Part shown: one piece after another, positions 17,744-26,899 of the stretch | Layout: every line of letters starts with the position of its first letter | Position numbering within the stretch: the stretch's first letter is position 1 | Assembly: GCA_002083405.1 (NCBI GenBank) | Contig: LVWT01000054.1 | Location: forward strand, 1-64,000 | Source: Nitrospira sp. SG-bin2 | GTDB lineage: Bacteria; Nitrospirota; Nitrospiria; Nitrospirales; Nitrospiraceae | DNA: 64,000 nt | Direction: 5' to 3' | The notes under the pieces: generated by a model | What the model was told of the DNA's origin: nothing | Seen by the model: only the letters and a program-made list of their open reading frames with translations | The model's database searches: none | Translations under genes and position numbers: made by a program

Positions 17744-18259
17744 GTGACCAAACGTGAGCGAGGACATGCGATCTTTCGTCGTGCGACGCCCGCTGATATG
17801 GAGTTGCTGCGTCACTGGGACCAGCAGCCGCATATCATCGCAGCGAAGGGTCATGAAGATTGGGGTTGGGAATCTGAGTTGAAGAAAGCACTAGATTGGC
17901 AGGAACAATTGATCGCAGAAGTCGATGGCCATCCCATCGGATTTGTCCAGATTATCGATCCAGCTCGTGAAGAAAGTCATTATTGAGGTGACGTTCCCTC
18001 TGGCCTTCGAGCGATTGATATCTGGATCGGGGAGGAGCGAGATCTCGGAAAGGGTTATGGGACACAGATGATCCAACTGGCGCTGGCCTGCTGTTTTTCC
18101 GATCCGACGGTGACGGCTGTGCTGGTCGATCCCCTCGCCAGTAACACCCGTGCCCATCGCTTCTACGCGCGACTGGGTTTTCGGTTTGTCGAGCGCCGCC
18201 GCTTCGGCGACGATGAGTGTTTCGTGTATCGGTTGGATCGGATCTCCGGGAATCCGTGA
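17744..18259 (+). pseudogene. GNAT acetyltransferase (AAC(6')-like) interrupted by one in-frame TGA
   Basis: Two halves of one GNAT protein are in the same frame, separated only by TGA at 17984-17986. The first half starts at GTG 17744 (TKRERGHAIFRRATPADMELL) and ends REESHY; the second resumes GDVPSGLRAIDIWIGEE and runs to TAG-free end at 18259 with GKGYGTQM, the acetyl-CoA loop, and SNTRAHRFYARLGF. Relatives of the aminoglycoside 6'-N-acetyltransferase type have a tryptophan at exactly this place (HYWGD), so TGG has become TGA. There is no frameshift. It is either a fresh nonsense pseudogene, a sequencing error or a read-through gene. An aminoglycoside substrate is not proven. Confidence 0.85.
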
Positions 18260-18349
18260 TCAGAGTGCTTTGCGGATCACTGAGGCTCAATGACGTGAGC
18301 CGTTCTCCAAAAATTGTACTCTGGCCCAGATCTTGGGGGAATTTCCTTT

Positions 18350-19606
18350 TCAGTCTTCCAGCTCTCCTAGTCTTTTTTCCAGAAACCTCCGTTCAGGTTC
18401 TTGTTTTGCGAGGGCCAGCGCGCGTTCGTACGAGGCGCGGGCGTCCGCGTTTCTGCCGAGTCTTCGGCAGAAGTCGGCTCGTGTGGCATGGGCCAGATGA
18501 TATTGGGCTAACTCACCGCGCTTCAGAAGGGCATCAACCAGCTCTAAGCCTTTGGCCGGTCCATACCGCATGGCAACCGCGACGGCCCGATTGAGTTCGA
18601 TGATCGGCGATGGTTCTGCCCGCAAAAGGAGATCATACAAGGCGACGATTTGCGCCCAGTCCGTTTCTCCTGCGCCGGGGGCTTCAGCGTGAACTGCAGC
18701 GATGGCAGCTTGCAGGGTGTAGGGGCCGATTCGCTTCGAGGCGAGTGCTTGTTTAACGAGCGTGATGCCTTCTCTGATGAGGTCTCGGTTCCACAATGAT
18801 CGGTCCTGCTGCTCCAAGAGCACGAGATCGCCGCTTGCAGAGGTGCGCGCCTGTCTCCGCGACTCATGCAAGAGCATCAAGGCGAGCAGTCCCATGGCTT
18901 CGGGATCGGGGAGCAATTGTAGGAGGAGCCTTCCCAGTCTTATTGCCTCAGAGGAGAGATCCGCCCTGGTGAGTGATGGGCCGAATGATGCGGAGTAGCC
19001 TTCGTTGAACACCAAATACACCACTCGCAGGACGGCCTCGACACGATCAGGTAACTCTGGTGGTGGTGGAACCTCATAGGGAATGTGCGCATCACGGATT
19101 TTTGCCTTGGCACGGACAATCCGTTGGGCAATAGTCGCCGGTTTGGTGAGGAAGGCGCGCGCGATCTCTTCCGTCGTCAGGTCGCAGACCTCGCGGAGTG
19201 TCATCGGGATTTGAGCTTCCGGTGACAGGGCTGGGTGGCAACAGGTAAAAATTAGGCGCAGACGGTCATCCTCGATGGACTCATCCATCTGTTCCACCAG
19301 TGGATCGCTGGTAGTGGTCTCGATCTGTGTGGCGAGTTCGTTCAACGACGCATCGTAACGAGCGCGCCGTCTCATGCCGTCAATGGCCTTGAACCGTCCG
19401 GTAGAGACGAGCCAGGCGCGTGGATTGGCCGGGATTCCATCACGTGGCCATTGCTCCATCGCGACCGCGAAGGCTTCCTGCAATGCTTCTTCGGCTGCGT
19501 CAAAATCGCCGAGCAGACGAATCAAGGTGGCCAGCACCTGGCGTGACTCGGCACGGTAGACCGTCTCCACTGCTGTACGTGTCGGGTTTGTATGCTCGTC
19601 GCTCAT
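18350..19606 (-). CDS. ECF42-type RNA polymerase sigma factor with C-terminal TPR-like domain
   Basis: A 418-residue sigma factor, much longer than ordinary ECF factors. Region 2 is at the N-terminus (ATLIRLLGDFDAAEEALQEA, then NPRAWLVSTGRFKAID), region 4 is around residues 125-170 (LTTEEIARAFLTKPATIAQR), and a long helical TPR-like extension follows (FNEGYSASFGP; AIAAVHAEAP; LNRAVAVAM; ASYERALALAKQEPERR). This architecture and the adjacent DGPF protein fit group ECF42. In that group the C-terminal extension is reported to be needed for activity in place of a classical anti-sigma factor. It starts 11 bp after the DGPF gene, so the two form one operon. Confidence 0.92.
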   Translation of the reverse strand: MSDEHTNPTRTAVETVYRAESRQVLATLIRLLGDFDAAEEALQEAFAVAMEQWPRDGIPANPRAWLVSTGRFKAIDGMRRRARYDASLNELATQIETTTSDPLVEQMDESIEDDRLRLIFTCCHPALSPEAQIPMTLREVCDLTTEEIARAFLTKPATIAQRIVRAKAKIRDAHIPYEVPPPPELPDRVEAVLRVVYLVFNEGYSASFGPSLTRADLSSEAIRLGRLLLQLLPDPEAMGLLALMLLHESRRQARTSASGDLVLLEQQDRSLWNRDLIREGITLVKQALASKRIGPYTLQAAIAAVHAEAPGAGETDWAQIVALYDLLLRAEPSPIIELNRAVAVAMRYGPAKGLELVDALLKRGELAQYHLAHATRADFCRRLGRNADARASYERALALAKQEPERRFLEKRLGELED

Positions 19607-19617
19607 CGCCGGGATGG

Positions 19618-19974
19618 TTATGCGCAGCCGAGTTCCTTCAAGGGGCGGACTTCAATACTGCCAAAGCGAGCAGCCGGGAAATTGGCAGCGATACGGATCG
19701 CATCGTTCAGGTCCGGGACATCGATCATCAGGAATCCGCCCAACTGCTCCTTCGTCTCAGCAAACGGGCCATCGGTGGTCGAGGTCTTGCCCTCTCGGAC
19801 CCGCACAGTCGTAGCTGTATCCACCGGGTGAAGAGGTGAGGCCGCGATAAGTTGGCCTTGCTTTTGGAGAGCATCGCAATAGGCCATTGACTCATTCGAA
19901 CAGGCGATTCGCTCGTTCTGCGGCATCGAATTAAGGAGTTTTTCTTCAACGTAGACCAAGCAAAGATATTTCAT
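19618..19974 (-). CDS. DGPF/YCII-family protein, partner of the ECF42-type sigma factor
   Basis: A 118-residue protein with a strong AGGAGGAGG ribosome site just before ATG 19974. It opens MKYLCLVYVEEKLLNSM and carries TTDGPFAETKEQLGGFLMID and FGSIEVRPLKELG. It is first in a two-gene operon with the ECF42-type sigma factor. DGPF proteins next to ECF42 are the conserved neighbour of that group and are thought to be targets or effectors of the sigma factor. The exact biochemistry is unknown. Confidence 0.9.
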   Translation of the reverse strand: MKYLCLVYVEEKLLNSMPQNERIACSNESMAYCDALQKQGQLIAASPLHPVDTATTVRVREGKTSTTDGPFAETKEQLGGFLMIDVPDLNDAIRIAANFPAARFGSIEVRPLKELGCA

Positions 19975-20201
19975 TGTGCCTCCTCCTGTTGGTGACGTCT
20001 CCTGCTATCAGCCATTAGACATCGGCTATAGGCTTGCCCGTAGGATAGTCGTCGGAATCGACAAAAATCGACATCACGTCTTGCTTCTCCGATAAGACAA
20101 TTGAAAAGTTCTTGTAAGTAACTGATATTTCTCATGGAAGTTGATGGCTGGCCTGCAATGGGGAAGATCACCTTTCGTCGATGATGATCGAGTCGGAAGC
20201 G

Positions 20202-20321
20202 GTATGTCTCCGACTGTAGTTTTCGTAGACGATTTCCCAGACACCGCCGTTCCGGCTCCTGTGGTGCGAGGCTTAAGGCCCGTTCGTAAGAAATGCGGGC
20301 GGCTTTGGTTTGCCCTGGAGG
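20202..20321 (-). pseudogene. Remnant of a second ECF42-type sigma factor (C-terminal end)
   Basis: Read leftward, this stretch encodes YERALSLAPQEPERR followed by a leucine/arginine-rich tail, closely matching the extreme C-terminus of the intact sigma factor (YERALALAKQEPERR, 18350-19606). Upstream the match is lost, an in-frame TGA appears near 20340, and the frame runs on without the normal stop. About 380 residues of sigma sequence are missing. This is a decayed paralogue lying just upstream of the living DGPF-sigma pair. The rest of the gap from 19975 to 20428 shows no other gene. Confidence 0.7.
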
Positions 20322-20428
20322 CAGATAGACATAGGCTCACGCGCCAGACGATCCAGCTTGAACAGGCTTGCCTCACTCATTCTGATCAAGGTATTATCCG
20401 TTCATTCCTGCCTCATTGAGGAGGTGCC

Positions 20429-21199
20429 ATGGCCACGACGCGCACCCTTCCCAAATCGACACGGATTTCCCTCGACCGCAGCATCGAACGGATGCGGAAG
20501 CAGTTGGCTGAATTGGCCCAGTTTCTGGGCAAAGGGAAGCCGACCCGCAGTCTGGAGGAATTCGATCTCGAAACTGAACGGTTAATCGGTGATTTGCTGG
20601 GGCAGACCTCCGACTTGCTGCACGCGTATGAATACGCCGAACTGGGCGAGGCTGGCGGGTTGGTGAATATGACGGACGAGGCGCCAGAAGGCACCGGTAT
20701 GGACAGCCATCGGCAGAGTCTCTTGCAGCGGTACCGGGTGTTGGAAAGTTGCGTGTCGGAGCTCGAAGCGCGTCGGGCTGCCGAGCCGAAACAGAAGAAA
20801 GTCGGGCGGACTCTCATCGGTCCGCAAATCGCCGAGCATATGTCCCCAGAAGTCCGGAGTCTCTCGCAGGAGGCCACTCTGCGCGAAGCGGGGCAGCTCA
20901 TGCAACAGTGGAAGCTCGGCTCACTCCTCCTGACCGACAACCAGTCATATGTCGGCTTCATCACGGATTCGGCGCTGGCACGTGAGGTCGTGGCCAACGG
21001 GATGAATCCCAACACCACCCCTGTCAAGACATGCATGCGCAAGCCGGTCGTGGCCATCGAAGGTGATCGTCCGATCATCGATGCCGTGCGCATGATGAAA
21101 GACCAAGCAACCCGACACCTGGCCGTGACGCAGGACGGTCAGATTATCGGCGTGATTTCCGTCTCCAATATTCTCCGCTACTATTCAGGTGTGGTCTAA
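20429..21199 (+). CDS. CBS-domain-pair protein
   Basis: A 256-residue protein started at an ATG after GAGGAGGTG. The first 115 residues are helical and charged (LDRSIERMRKQLAELAQFLGKG) and unlike anything I know. From about 130 a tandem CBS pair follows: HMSPEVRSLSQEATLREAGQ, GSLLLTDNQSYVGFIT; then CMRKPVVAIEGDRPIIDAV and RHLAVTQDGQIIGVISVSNIL. CBS pairs bind adenine nucleotides and regulate attached or partner proteins. The stop overlaps the region just before the zinc-ribbon gene (about 30 bp to its ATG), so the two are probably co-expressed. Confidence 0.9.
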   Translation: MATTRTLPKSTRISLDRSIERMRKQLAELAQFLGKGKPTRSLEEFDLETERLIGDLLGQTSDLLHAYEYAELGEAGGLVNMTDEAPEGTGMDSHRQSLLQRYRVLESCVSELEARRAAEPKQKKVGRTLIGPQIAEHMSPEVRSLSQEATLREAGQLMQQWKLGSLLLTDNQSYVGFITDSALAREVVANGMNPNTTPVKTCMRKPVVAIEGDRPIIDAVRMMKDQATRHLAVTQDGQIIGVISVSNILRYYSGVV

Positions 21200-21230
21200 C
21201 CAGTTTCACGTCAGTGGGGGAGGTGAACCG

Positions 21231-21590
21231 ATGGGACCGACCAAGGTGAGTGTAAAGGGCGGCGGTCTGTACGATGCAGTGTCCGGCAAGCTGATCAAAG
21301 ACGGTTTTGCGAATCGCCGGGAACTCGAGGATTACGTGAATCATCATTACCTCGTCCTGCCGGCGATCGACAATGCGGGCCGGCCATGGCTGCTTGACGG
21401 AAAGCCGGTGTACTGCATTCGCGGCGTGCAGTACGAGACGCTGGACGATCAGAAGGTTCACCTCGCCCGCTGTTCCGACTGCGGTGGCATGGGCATCCGT
21501 TCCGACGAATTTACAGTGGAATCGGACTGCATCCGGTGCACGGCTTGCGGACACGAGTTCGATGCCAGGTTGGAAATGATGGAGACATAA
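21231..21590 (+). CDS. Small zinc-ribbon protein, unknown function
   Basis: A 119-residue protein from ATG 21231, which follows GGGAGGTGAACCG. The N-terminal half (KVSVKGGGLYDAVSGKLIKD; YVNHHYLVLPAIDNAGRPW) is unfamiliar. The C-terminal half has two cysteine pairs, CSDCGG and CIRCTACGHEF, which would make a zinc ribbon or rubredoxin-like knuckle. It follows the CBS protein closely on the same strand. Binding to nucleic acid or protein is possible, but nothing in the sequence decides. Confidence 0.75.
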   Translation: MGPTKVSVKGGGLYDAVSGKLIKDGFANRRELEDYVNHHYLVLPAIDNAGRPWLLDGKPVYCIRGVQYETLDDQKVHLARCSDCGGMGIRSDEFTVESDCIRCTACGHEFDARLEMMET

Positions 21591-21592
21591 GG

Positions 21593-21618
21593 AAGGGTGG
21601 CTCAGTCAACACCCTTTT
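21593..21618 (+). terminator. Possible rho-independent terminator
   Basis: Directly after the zinc-ribbon stop, AAGGGTG (21593-21599) and CACCCTT (21610-21616) can pair around a 10-base loop, followed by a short T-rich run. The stem is only 7 bp and the T tract is broken by C, so it is a weak example. It would end the CBS/zinc-ribbon transcript before the convergent efflux operon. Confidence 0.4.
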
Positions 21619-21736
21619 CTTCGATGCGTGCCGGGAAGCGCCTGGCCTCCAGGCCGCGCCCCCGGCGCCAATCAACGGTTGTTCATCGTTCCTTGTGGAT
21701 CTCGCACGATCTTATCGAGGGTCGCTTCAAGGCGGC

Positions 21737-24700
21737 TCAGGTACTCACTCCCGCCGACATCAGCGCCTCAGGCGTCATTGCTTCCGGTGAAGTAGCCGGT
21801 TCCGGCAGTTGATGTTCTGCCGCGATCAAGGTGTAAAACACGGGCACCACAAACAGGGTGAAGATGGTCCCAACGGTCATGCCTGTGACGAGCATCATGC
21901 CGATGCTGTTGCGGGCCGCTGCGCCAGGCCCTGACGCCAAGACCAATGGGAGATGCCCGAAGACGGTGGCTGCCGAAGTCATCAGCACCGGCCGTAATCT
22001 GGTTAACGAGGCTTCACGAGCCGCGGCTATGCGGGAAAGCCCGCCGGCTTGTAGTTTGTTGGCGAATTCCACGATGAGAATGCCGTTCTTGGCAATCAGC
22101 CCGACGAGCGTAATCAGGCCCACCTGTGAATAAATATTAACGGTGGTGAGGTTGAGGAAACTGACAACGAGCGCACCGGAGATGGCCAGCGGAACCGAGC
22201 CGATTAAGACAATCAACGGATCGCGGAAACTTTTGAACTGGGCGGCCAGCACCAAATAAATCAGGACGACGGCAAAACCAAGTGTCACTGTGAGTGCGGC
22301 TCCCTCTTGCCGCAGTTGCCGTGACTCGCCGGCATAGTCCATGACAACACGCGGACCGTGCGATGCCGCGGCGGTTTCGAGCACACGGAGCCCTTCTTCC
22401 TTCGTAAAACCGGGCTTCACGCCCCCGAAGATGCGGACGGCATTGCGCTGTTGGAAGCGGTTCAATGTACGCGGCGCGGTGCTCGTTTCGATATGGGTAA
22501 ATGTGGACACCGGCACCAATTGGCCGCTCGGCGTCTTGATTTTTAAGTCCAGCAGCGGATCGACCGTCGCACGGTCCTTGTCGCCCAGTTGAGGGATGAC
22601 TTTATAGCTGCGGTCGAAGTAGTTGAACCGGTTGACGTAGGCTCCACCGAGCATCGTGCCCAGCTCGCGGCCAACTCCGGCGAGGTCAAGTCCCAGGTCG
22701 GCCAGCCGTTCACGATCTAAGACAACCCGGGCCTGGGGGAGGTCGATCTTGAGGTCCGTATCCACGTAGAGAAATTTGCCGCTTTGCCAGCCGGCCCCCA
22801 CCACCGCCCAGACAGTTTCGAGCATCTGCTCAGCCGGCACATCACTCTGGAGGATCAGCTCCACATCGTATTGGCCCGGTGTGGGGAGGGGCGGGTCCAG
22901 TCGTGGGAACACCCGAAGCCCCGGCACTTGCAGTACGGCGCCGTAGACGTCGTCGTACATCTCCTCGGTGGAGCGCACCCGATCATGCCAATCCTTCGCC
23001 ACCACTCCGCCGAAGCCGCCCCATGCGGTGGTGAGCGCCCAGGTGTAGTCTGTTTCCGGAATGGCCGTGATCGCTTTGACGATCTGGAAATGTTGGCGAT
23101 TGGTGGCCTGGACTGTGGAGTCCGGTGACGCTTCGAAGAAGAGACTGATGTGGTTCTGATCTTCGACGGGAGCCAGTTCCTGACGGGAGAAGTGATAGAG
23201 CGGCCAGGTGGCGATCGCAATGAAGAACGCTGCGGCGACGATGCCCCAACGTATGGTGAGGGCAACGTCGAGCAGCCTGGAGTAGATCCCTCGGGCTTCT
23301 TCGAACCGTCGGTTGACGAACATGGTCAAGCGACCTTCTTTGCCTCCGGGATGGACGAATCGGGAGCTCATGACCGGTGACAGTGTGATGGCCACGATTC
23401 CTGACAGGACGACGGAGACGGCGAGTGTCATGGCGAATTCCAGGAACAAGGAACCGGTCAGCCCGCCTTGGAAACCGATGGGAGCGTAGACGGTGGCCAG
23501 TGTAATCGTCATCGCGATGATCGGGCCAAGGAGCTCACGGGCGGCGGCTTGGGCCGCCTCGATCCGAGATCGGCCCATACGCACATGCCGTTCCACGTTC
23601 TCCACGACGACGATGGCGTCGTCCACGACCAAGCCGACCGACAGCACGATGGCGAGCAATGTCAGGAGGTTGAGGCTGAAGCCGAACGCGGCCATGAAGA
23701 GGGCGGTGCCGACTAACGACACCGGTATGGCGACCAGCGGGACGAGGGCGGTTCGGACCGAGCCCATGAACAGGAACACGACCAGTGCGACGATCAGAAT
23801 GGTTTCCGCCAACGTTTTAGTAATTTCCGTCAGCGCGTTCCGGATGAACATCGTACTGTCCCAGACGAGTTTCATGTCGATATCGTTGGGCAGGGTCGGC
23901 CGGATCCGGTCGATCTCATCACGGAGCCGGTGTCCGACGTCGATTTCGTTCACGCCGGGCACCGCCCAGATGCCGAGGTAGACGCCTTCCGTCTCGTCAT
24001 ACTTGGCGATCATGTTCGCTTCCTCGGCGTCCCGCTCAATGCGCGTCACGTCTTTGAGTCTCACAATGGCGCCGCCCCGGTCGGCCACAATCAGTTCCTC
24101 GAACTCACCGGTCGAGCGAAGATCCGTATTGGCCAGGAGGTTGACCTGAACCAGATTGCCCTTCGTGCGTCCGACCGCTGCCAGATAATTGTTTCGCCGA
24201 AGCGCGCCCTGGACGTCGCCGGGTGAGAGATTGAACGAGGCCAGGCGGTCGGGATCGATCCAGACGCGCATGGCGATCTGCCGGTCACCCTCGAAGGTCA
24301 CCCGTTGGACACCGGGCAATGTGGAGAGTTGAGGCTGCAACGTGCGTAAGAGCCAGTCTGTGACGGCCGAGACCGTCCGTTCGTGAGAACTGAAGCTGAG
24401 ATAGAACGAGGCGTAGGGTCGATCGGCTCGTTGGATCTCGATCGAGGAGGGTTCGGCTTCCGGTGGAAGTTCCGACTTCACCTGTTGCAACCGGGCCGTG
24501 ACCTCTGCCAAGGCCGCCGTGCTGTTGTGATTCAACTTCAAGTGGACGGTGACGGTGCTGACGCCGGCACGGCTGGTTGACTCCACGTAATCGACGCCGC
24601 TGATGGCGGAGACCACCCGTTCGATCGGGGTACTGATGAAGCCTCGAATCGTTTCCGCGCTGCCTCCGTAGTAGATGGTCGTAATGACCACCTGCGAGTT

Positions 24701-24850
24701 TTCAATCTTGGGATATTGCTGTACCGGCAGTGCCGTCATGGCCCGCCATCCGGCGAGCAGAATGACGAGATTGACGACGATGGCCAGGACCGGATGTTTG
24801 ATGAAGACATCGGGGAACGATGCCCGGGCTGTGTCCTGTGGCATGTCCAT
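21737..24850 (-). CDS. RND efflux permease, HAE1/AcrB family (copy 2)
   Basis: About 1037 residues from the ATG at 24850, which lies five bases beyond the TAA of the adaptor gene; a longer frame opens at 24928 inside that gene. It has the twelve-helix RND layout, with the proton-relay aspartates at about 410 and 411 in GLVVDDAIVVVENVERH. It is strikingly close to copy 1: identical runs include VDDAIVVVENVERHVR and LAGVGRELGTMLGGAYVNRF, with scattered substitutions elsewhere. Substrate specificity should reside in the porter loops, where the two differ most. No outer membrane factor is encoded beside it, so it may borrow the one at 3743-5182. Confidence 0.96.
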   Translation of the reverse strand: MDMPQDTARASFPDVFIKHPVLAIVVNLVILLAGWRAMTALPVQQYPKIENSQVVITTIYYGGSAETIRGFISTPIERVVSAISGVDYVESTSRAGVSTVTVHLKLNHNSTAALAEVTARLQQVKSELPPEAEPSSIEIQRADRPYASFYLSFSSHERTVSAVTDWLLRTLQPQLSTLPGVQRVTFEGDRQIAMRVWIDPDRLASFNLSPGDVQGALRRNNYLAAVGRTKGNLVQVNLLANTDLRSTGEFEELIVADRGGAIVRLKDVTRIERDAEEANMIAKYDETEGVYLGIWAVPGVNEIDVGHRLRDEIDRIRPTLPNDIDMKLVWDSTMFIRNALTEITKTLAETILIVALVVFLFMGSVRTALVPLVAIPVSLVGTALFMAAFGFSLNLLTLLAIVLSVGLVVDDAIVVVENVERHVRMGRSRIEAAQAAARELLGPIIAMTITLATVYAPIGFQGGLTGSLFLEFAMTLAVSVVLSGIVAITLSPVMSSRFVHPGGKEGRLTMFVNRRFEEARGIYSRLLDVALTIRWGIVAAAFFIAIATWPLYHFSRQELAPVEDQNHISLFFEASPDSTVQATNRQHFQIVKAITAIPETDYTWALTTAWGGFGGVVAKDWHDRVRSTEEMYDDVYGAVLQVPGLRVFPRLDPPLPTPGQYDVELILQSDVPAEQMLETVWAVVGAGWQSGKFLYVDTDLKIDLPQARVVLDRERLADLGLDLAGVGRELGTMLGGAYVNRFNYFDRSYKVIPQLGDKDRATVDPLLDLKIKTPSGQLVPVSTFTHIETSTAPRTLNRFQQRNAVRIFGGVKPGFTKEEGLRVLETAAASHGPRVVMDYAGESRQLRQEGAALTVTLGFAVVLIYLVLAAQFKSFRDPLIVLIGSVPLAISGALVVSFLNLTTVNIYSQVGLITLVGLIAKNGILIVEFANKLQAGGLSRIAAAREASLTRLRPVLMTSAATVFGHLPLVLASGPGAAARNSIGMMLVTGMTVGTIFTLFVVPVFYTLIAAEHQLPEPATSPEAMTPEALMSAGVST

Positions 24851-24854
24851 GGGC

Positions 24855-25982
24855 TTAGGGTGTGGCGGCTGGAGGATGCGTTTGGGTCGAGTGCTCTGCA
24901 GAGTCTGCAATGGCGACGAGGACTCCATCGCGAAGCTTAAAGGAGCCGAGCGCGGCGATCTGTTCGCCGACCGACAGTCCGGTGTGGATCACAATCTCAT
25001 CGCCGAACATGGAGCCGCTTTCGACCTGACGGCTCTGGGCTCTCGGCCGGCCGTCTTTGTCTGTGGCAATGACGAACACCTGGTCTCCTCCCGGTCCCTT
25101 GCGTAGGGCGCTGACCGGGATGGCAACGACTGTTTGAGATGAGCCGACCGGCACCCTCACGCGTACCGATGCGCCGGGTGCCGGGATATGTCGGGTCCCC
25201 TCGATTCTGGCGCGGACCATCGCATTCCTGGTCGTCGGGTCGACCCGTGAATCGAGCGCGATGATCTTGGCCGGGACCGCCGGAGAATCACCTGACGCAA
25301 AGACCTCCACGACTTCGCCGACGTGCAAGCCTGCCGCAATGTGTTGGGCGACAGAGAAGTCGACATGGACTGCGTCGCCGACGCCCTGCAGTGTCGTCAG
25401 GAGCGTGCCCTCGTCCAGATACTGGCCGGGATGGACATCTGCGATGCCGATCCTCACGCGGAATGGAGCACGGATCGTCTTTTTCGCGATGAGCGCTTTG
25501 GTGCGGACAATCTGGGCTTGCGCTACATCCAGGTCTGCGCGTGCCCGATCGACTTCTTCCTGAGTGGTGGCGAGTTCCTGGTTGAGACTTTGCCTGCGAT
25601 TGAGGACGGTCTTGGCGAGCGCGACCTGCGCTTCCTGAGCCTGGAGTTCAGCTTCCTCGACCGACACGTCGAGGGCGACCAATAGTGTCCCAGCTTCGAC
25701 GATCCGCCCGGGCGTCAAGTGAACTTCGCGGACGGTCCCGGCCAGTTCGTTCTTCAGTGTGATCGAACGCAACGCAAGCACCGTTCCGATTGACGTCGTG
25801 GTCTGGCGATGGTCGATCGCCCGCGCGACGGCGACGGTCACCGATTCCATTGGCTCGGGCTGATGAGACGAAGCTGCCTGCTCGCCTTGGACGGATTCGT
25901 ATTTCCATGCGGCCAAACCGAGGCCTACCAGGAGTACGAACAAGACCAGCAAGACCGATCCGAGCCGATTCTGACGATTCAT
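24855..25982 (-). CDS. RND efflux periplasmic adaptor (membrane fusion protein, copy 2)
   Basis: A 375-residue adaptor from ATG 25982. It matches copy 1 (8661-9785) along its whole length: EPMESVTVAVARAI, LDVSVEEAEL, ATTQEEVDRARADLD, and IRAPFRVRIGIADVHPGQY all recur. It has an N-terminal anchor helix (about residues 9-28), split lipoyl domain, coiled-coil hairpin and barrel. Its TAA is within a few bases of the permease start, so both are translated from one message. The ribosome site before the ATG is poor, and an in-frame start further upstream (26048) cannot be excluded. Confidence 0.93.
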   Translation of the reverse strand: MNRQNRLGSVLLVLFVLLVGLGLAAWKYESVQGEQAASSHQPEPMESVTVAVARAIDHRQTTTSIGTVLALRSITLKNELAGTVREVHLTPGRIVEAGTLLVALDVSVEEAELQAQEAQVALAKTVLNRRQSLNQELATTQEEVDRARADLDVAQAQIVRTKALIAKKTIRAPFRVRIGIADVHPGQYLDEGTLLTTLQGVGDAVHVDFSVAQHIAAGLHVGEVVEVFASGDSPAVPAKIIALDSRVDPTTRNAMVRARIEGTRHIPAPGASVRVRVPVGSSQTVVAIPVSALRKGPGGDQVFVIATDKDGRPRAQSRQVESGSMFGDEIVIHTGLSVGEQIAALGSFKLRDGVLVAIADSAEHSTQTHPPAATP

Positions 25983-26125
25983 AGGAAACACCGCGAAGTT
26001 TGTGACAAGGGAGACCTTGCTCGCGACAGCATCGATTGCATCTGGCATAGCCGAACACTGGAACGAGTGCGCCAGGTCATGTTATCAAATTCTTGGGCTG
26101 CATAGCTCTAGAGAAGAAACGGTCT

Positions 26126-26716
26126 ATGCCGAGGGCATCCACACAACCGACAGCCATTCCGATCCGTTGCGCATGGGTCGGCGACAAGCCGCACATGATC
26201 CGTTATCACGATCGGGAGTGGGGCAGGCTTGTGCACCGTGATCGGAAGCATTTCGAGATGCTGTTACTTGAAGGCGCGCAGGCCGGGCTGACGTGGGACA
26301 CGATCTTGCGGAAGCGCGAGGGCTATAGAAAGGCATTTGCCGGATTCGATCCGAAGAAAGTGGCGAGGTTCACGGCCAAGAGAAAGGCTGAGCTGCTGCA
26401 GAATCCGGCCATTGTTCGGAACCGGCTCAAGATCGATGCGGCGATCGCCAACGCTAAGGCGTTTCTGGCCGTTCGACGAGAGTTCGGGTCTTTCGACGCG
26501 TATGTATGGTCGTTTGTGGCGGGAGAGCCCATCGTCAATCGTTGGAAGCGGATGACTGACGTTCCGGCCACCAACCCCGTGAGCGACACGTTGTCCAAGG
26601 ATCTCAAGCGGCGGGGGTTTCGTTTCGTCGGCAGCACGATTGTCTATGCCTACATGCAGGCAGTCGGTCTGGTCGATGACCATACGGAGGAGTGTTTCCG
26701 GTCATCCCGCCGGTGA
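26126..26716 (+). CDS. tag: DNA-3-methyladenine glycosylase I
   Basis: A 196-residue enzyme from ATG 26126. It removes 3-methyladenine from alkylated DNA as the first step of base excision repair. Visible features: CAWVGD with Cys15, MIRYHDREWG with His28, FEMLLLEGAQAGLTWDTIL (the helical core), and the C-terminal DDHTEEC giving His186 and Cys190. These four residues make the zinc-binding site typical of Tag. A second copy of its last 45 codons is found 570 bp downstream. It diverges from the efflux pair; the spacing is about 140 bp. Confidence 0.95.
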   Translation: MPRASTQPTAIPIRCAWVGDKPHMIRYHDREWGRLVHRDRKHFEMLLLEGAQAGLTWDTILRKREGYRKAFAGFDPKKVARFTAKRKAELLQNPAIVRNRLKIDAAIANAKAFLAVRREFGSFDAYVWSFVAGEPIVNRWKRMTDVPATNPVSDTLSKDLKRRGFRFVGSTIVYAYMQAVGLVDDHTEECFRSSRR

Positions 26717-26899
26717 ACGAGGTCTCTCTCCACCAAGAGAGCGGCTTGAGGTGTGAGTAGGTATTTCCCTTCACTCCTACAGTTCATTCAATTCAAAAGG
26801 TACCGTATTACCCATGAAAAGTGCGAACCATATCGGCATGGCTCTTGCCCTCAAACGACATCCTAAGTTATCGGCAATTCTGAGTCCCGGCAGGAAACT

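Noticed and set aside
17984..17986. TGA as selenocysteine or reassigned tryptophan
   Set aside because: Other genes in the window use TGA as a normal stop, no SECIS-like hairpin is apparent after it, and the family has Trp there.
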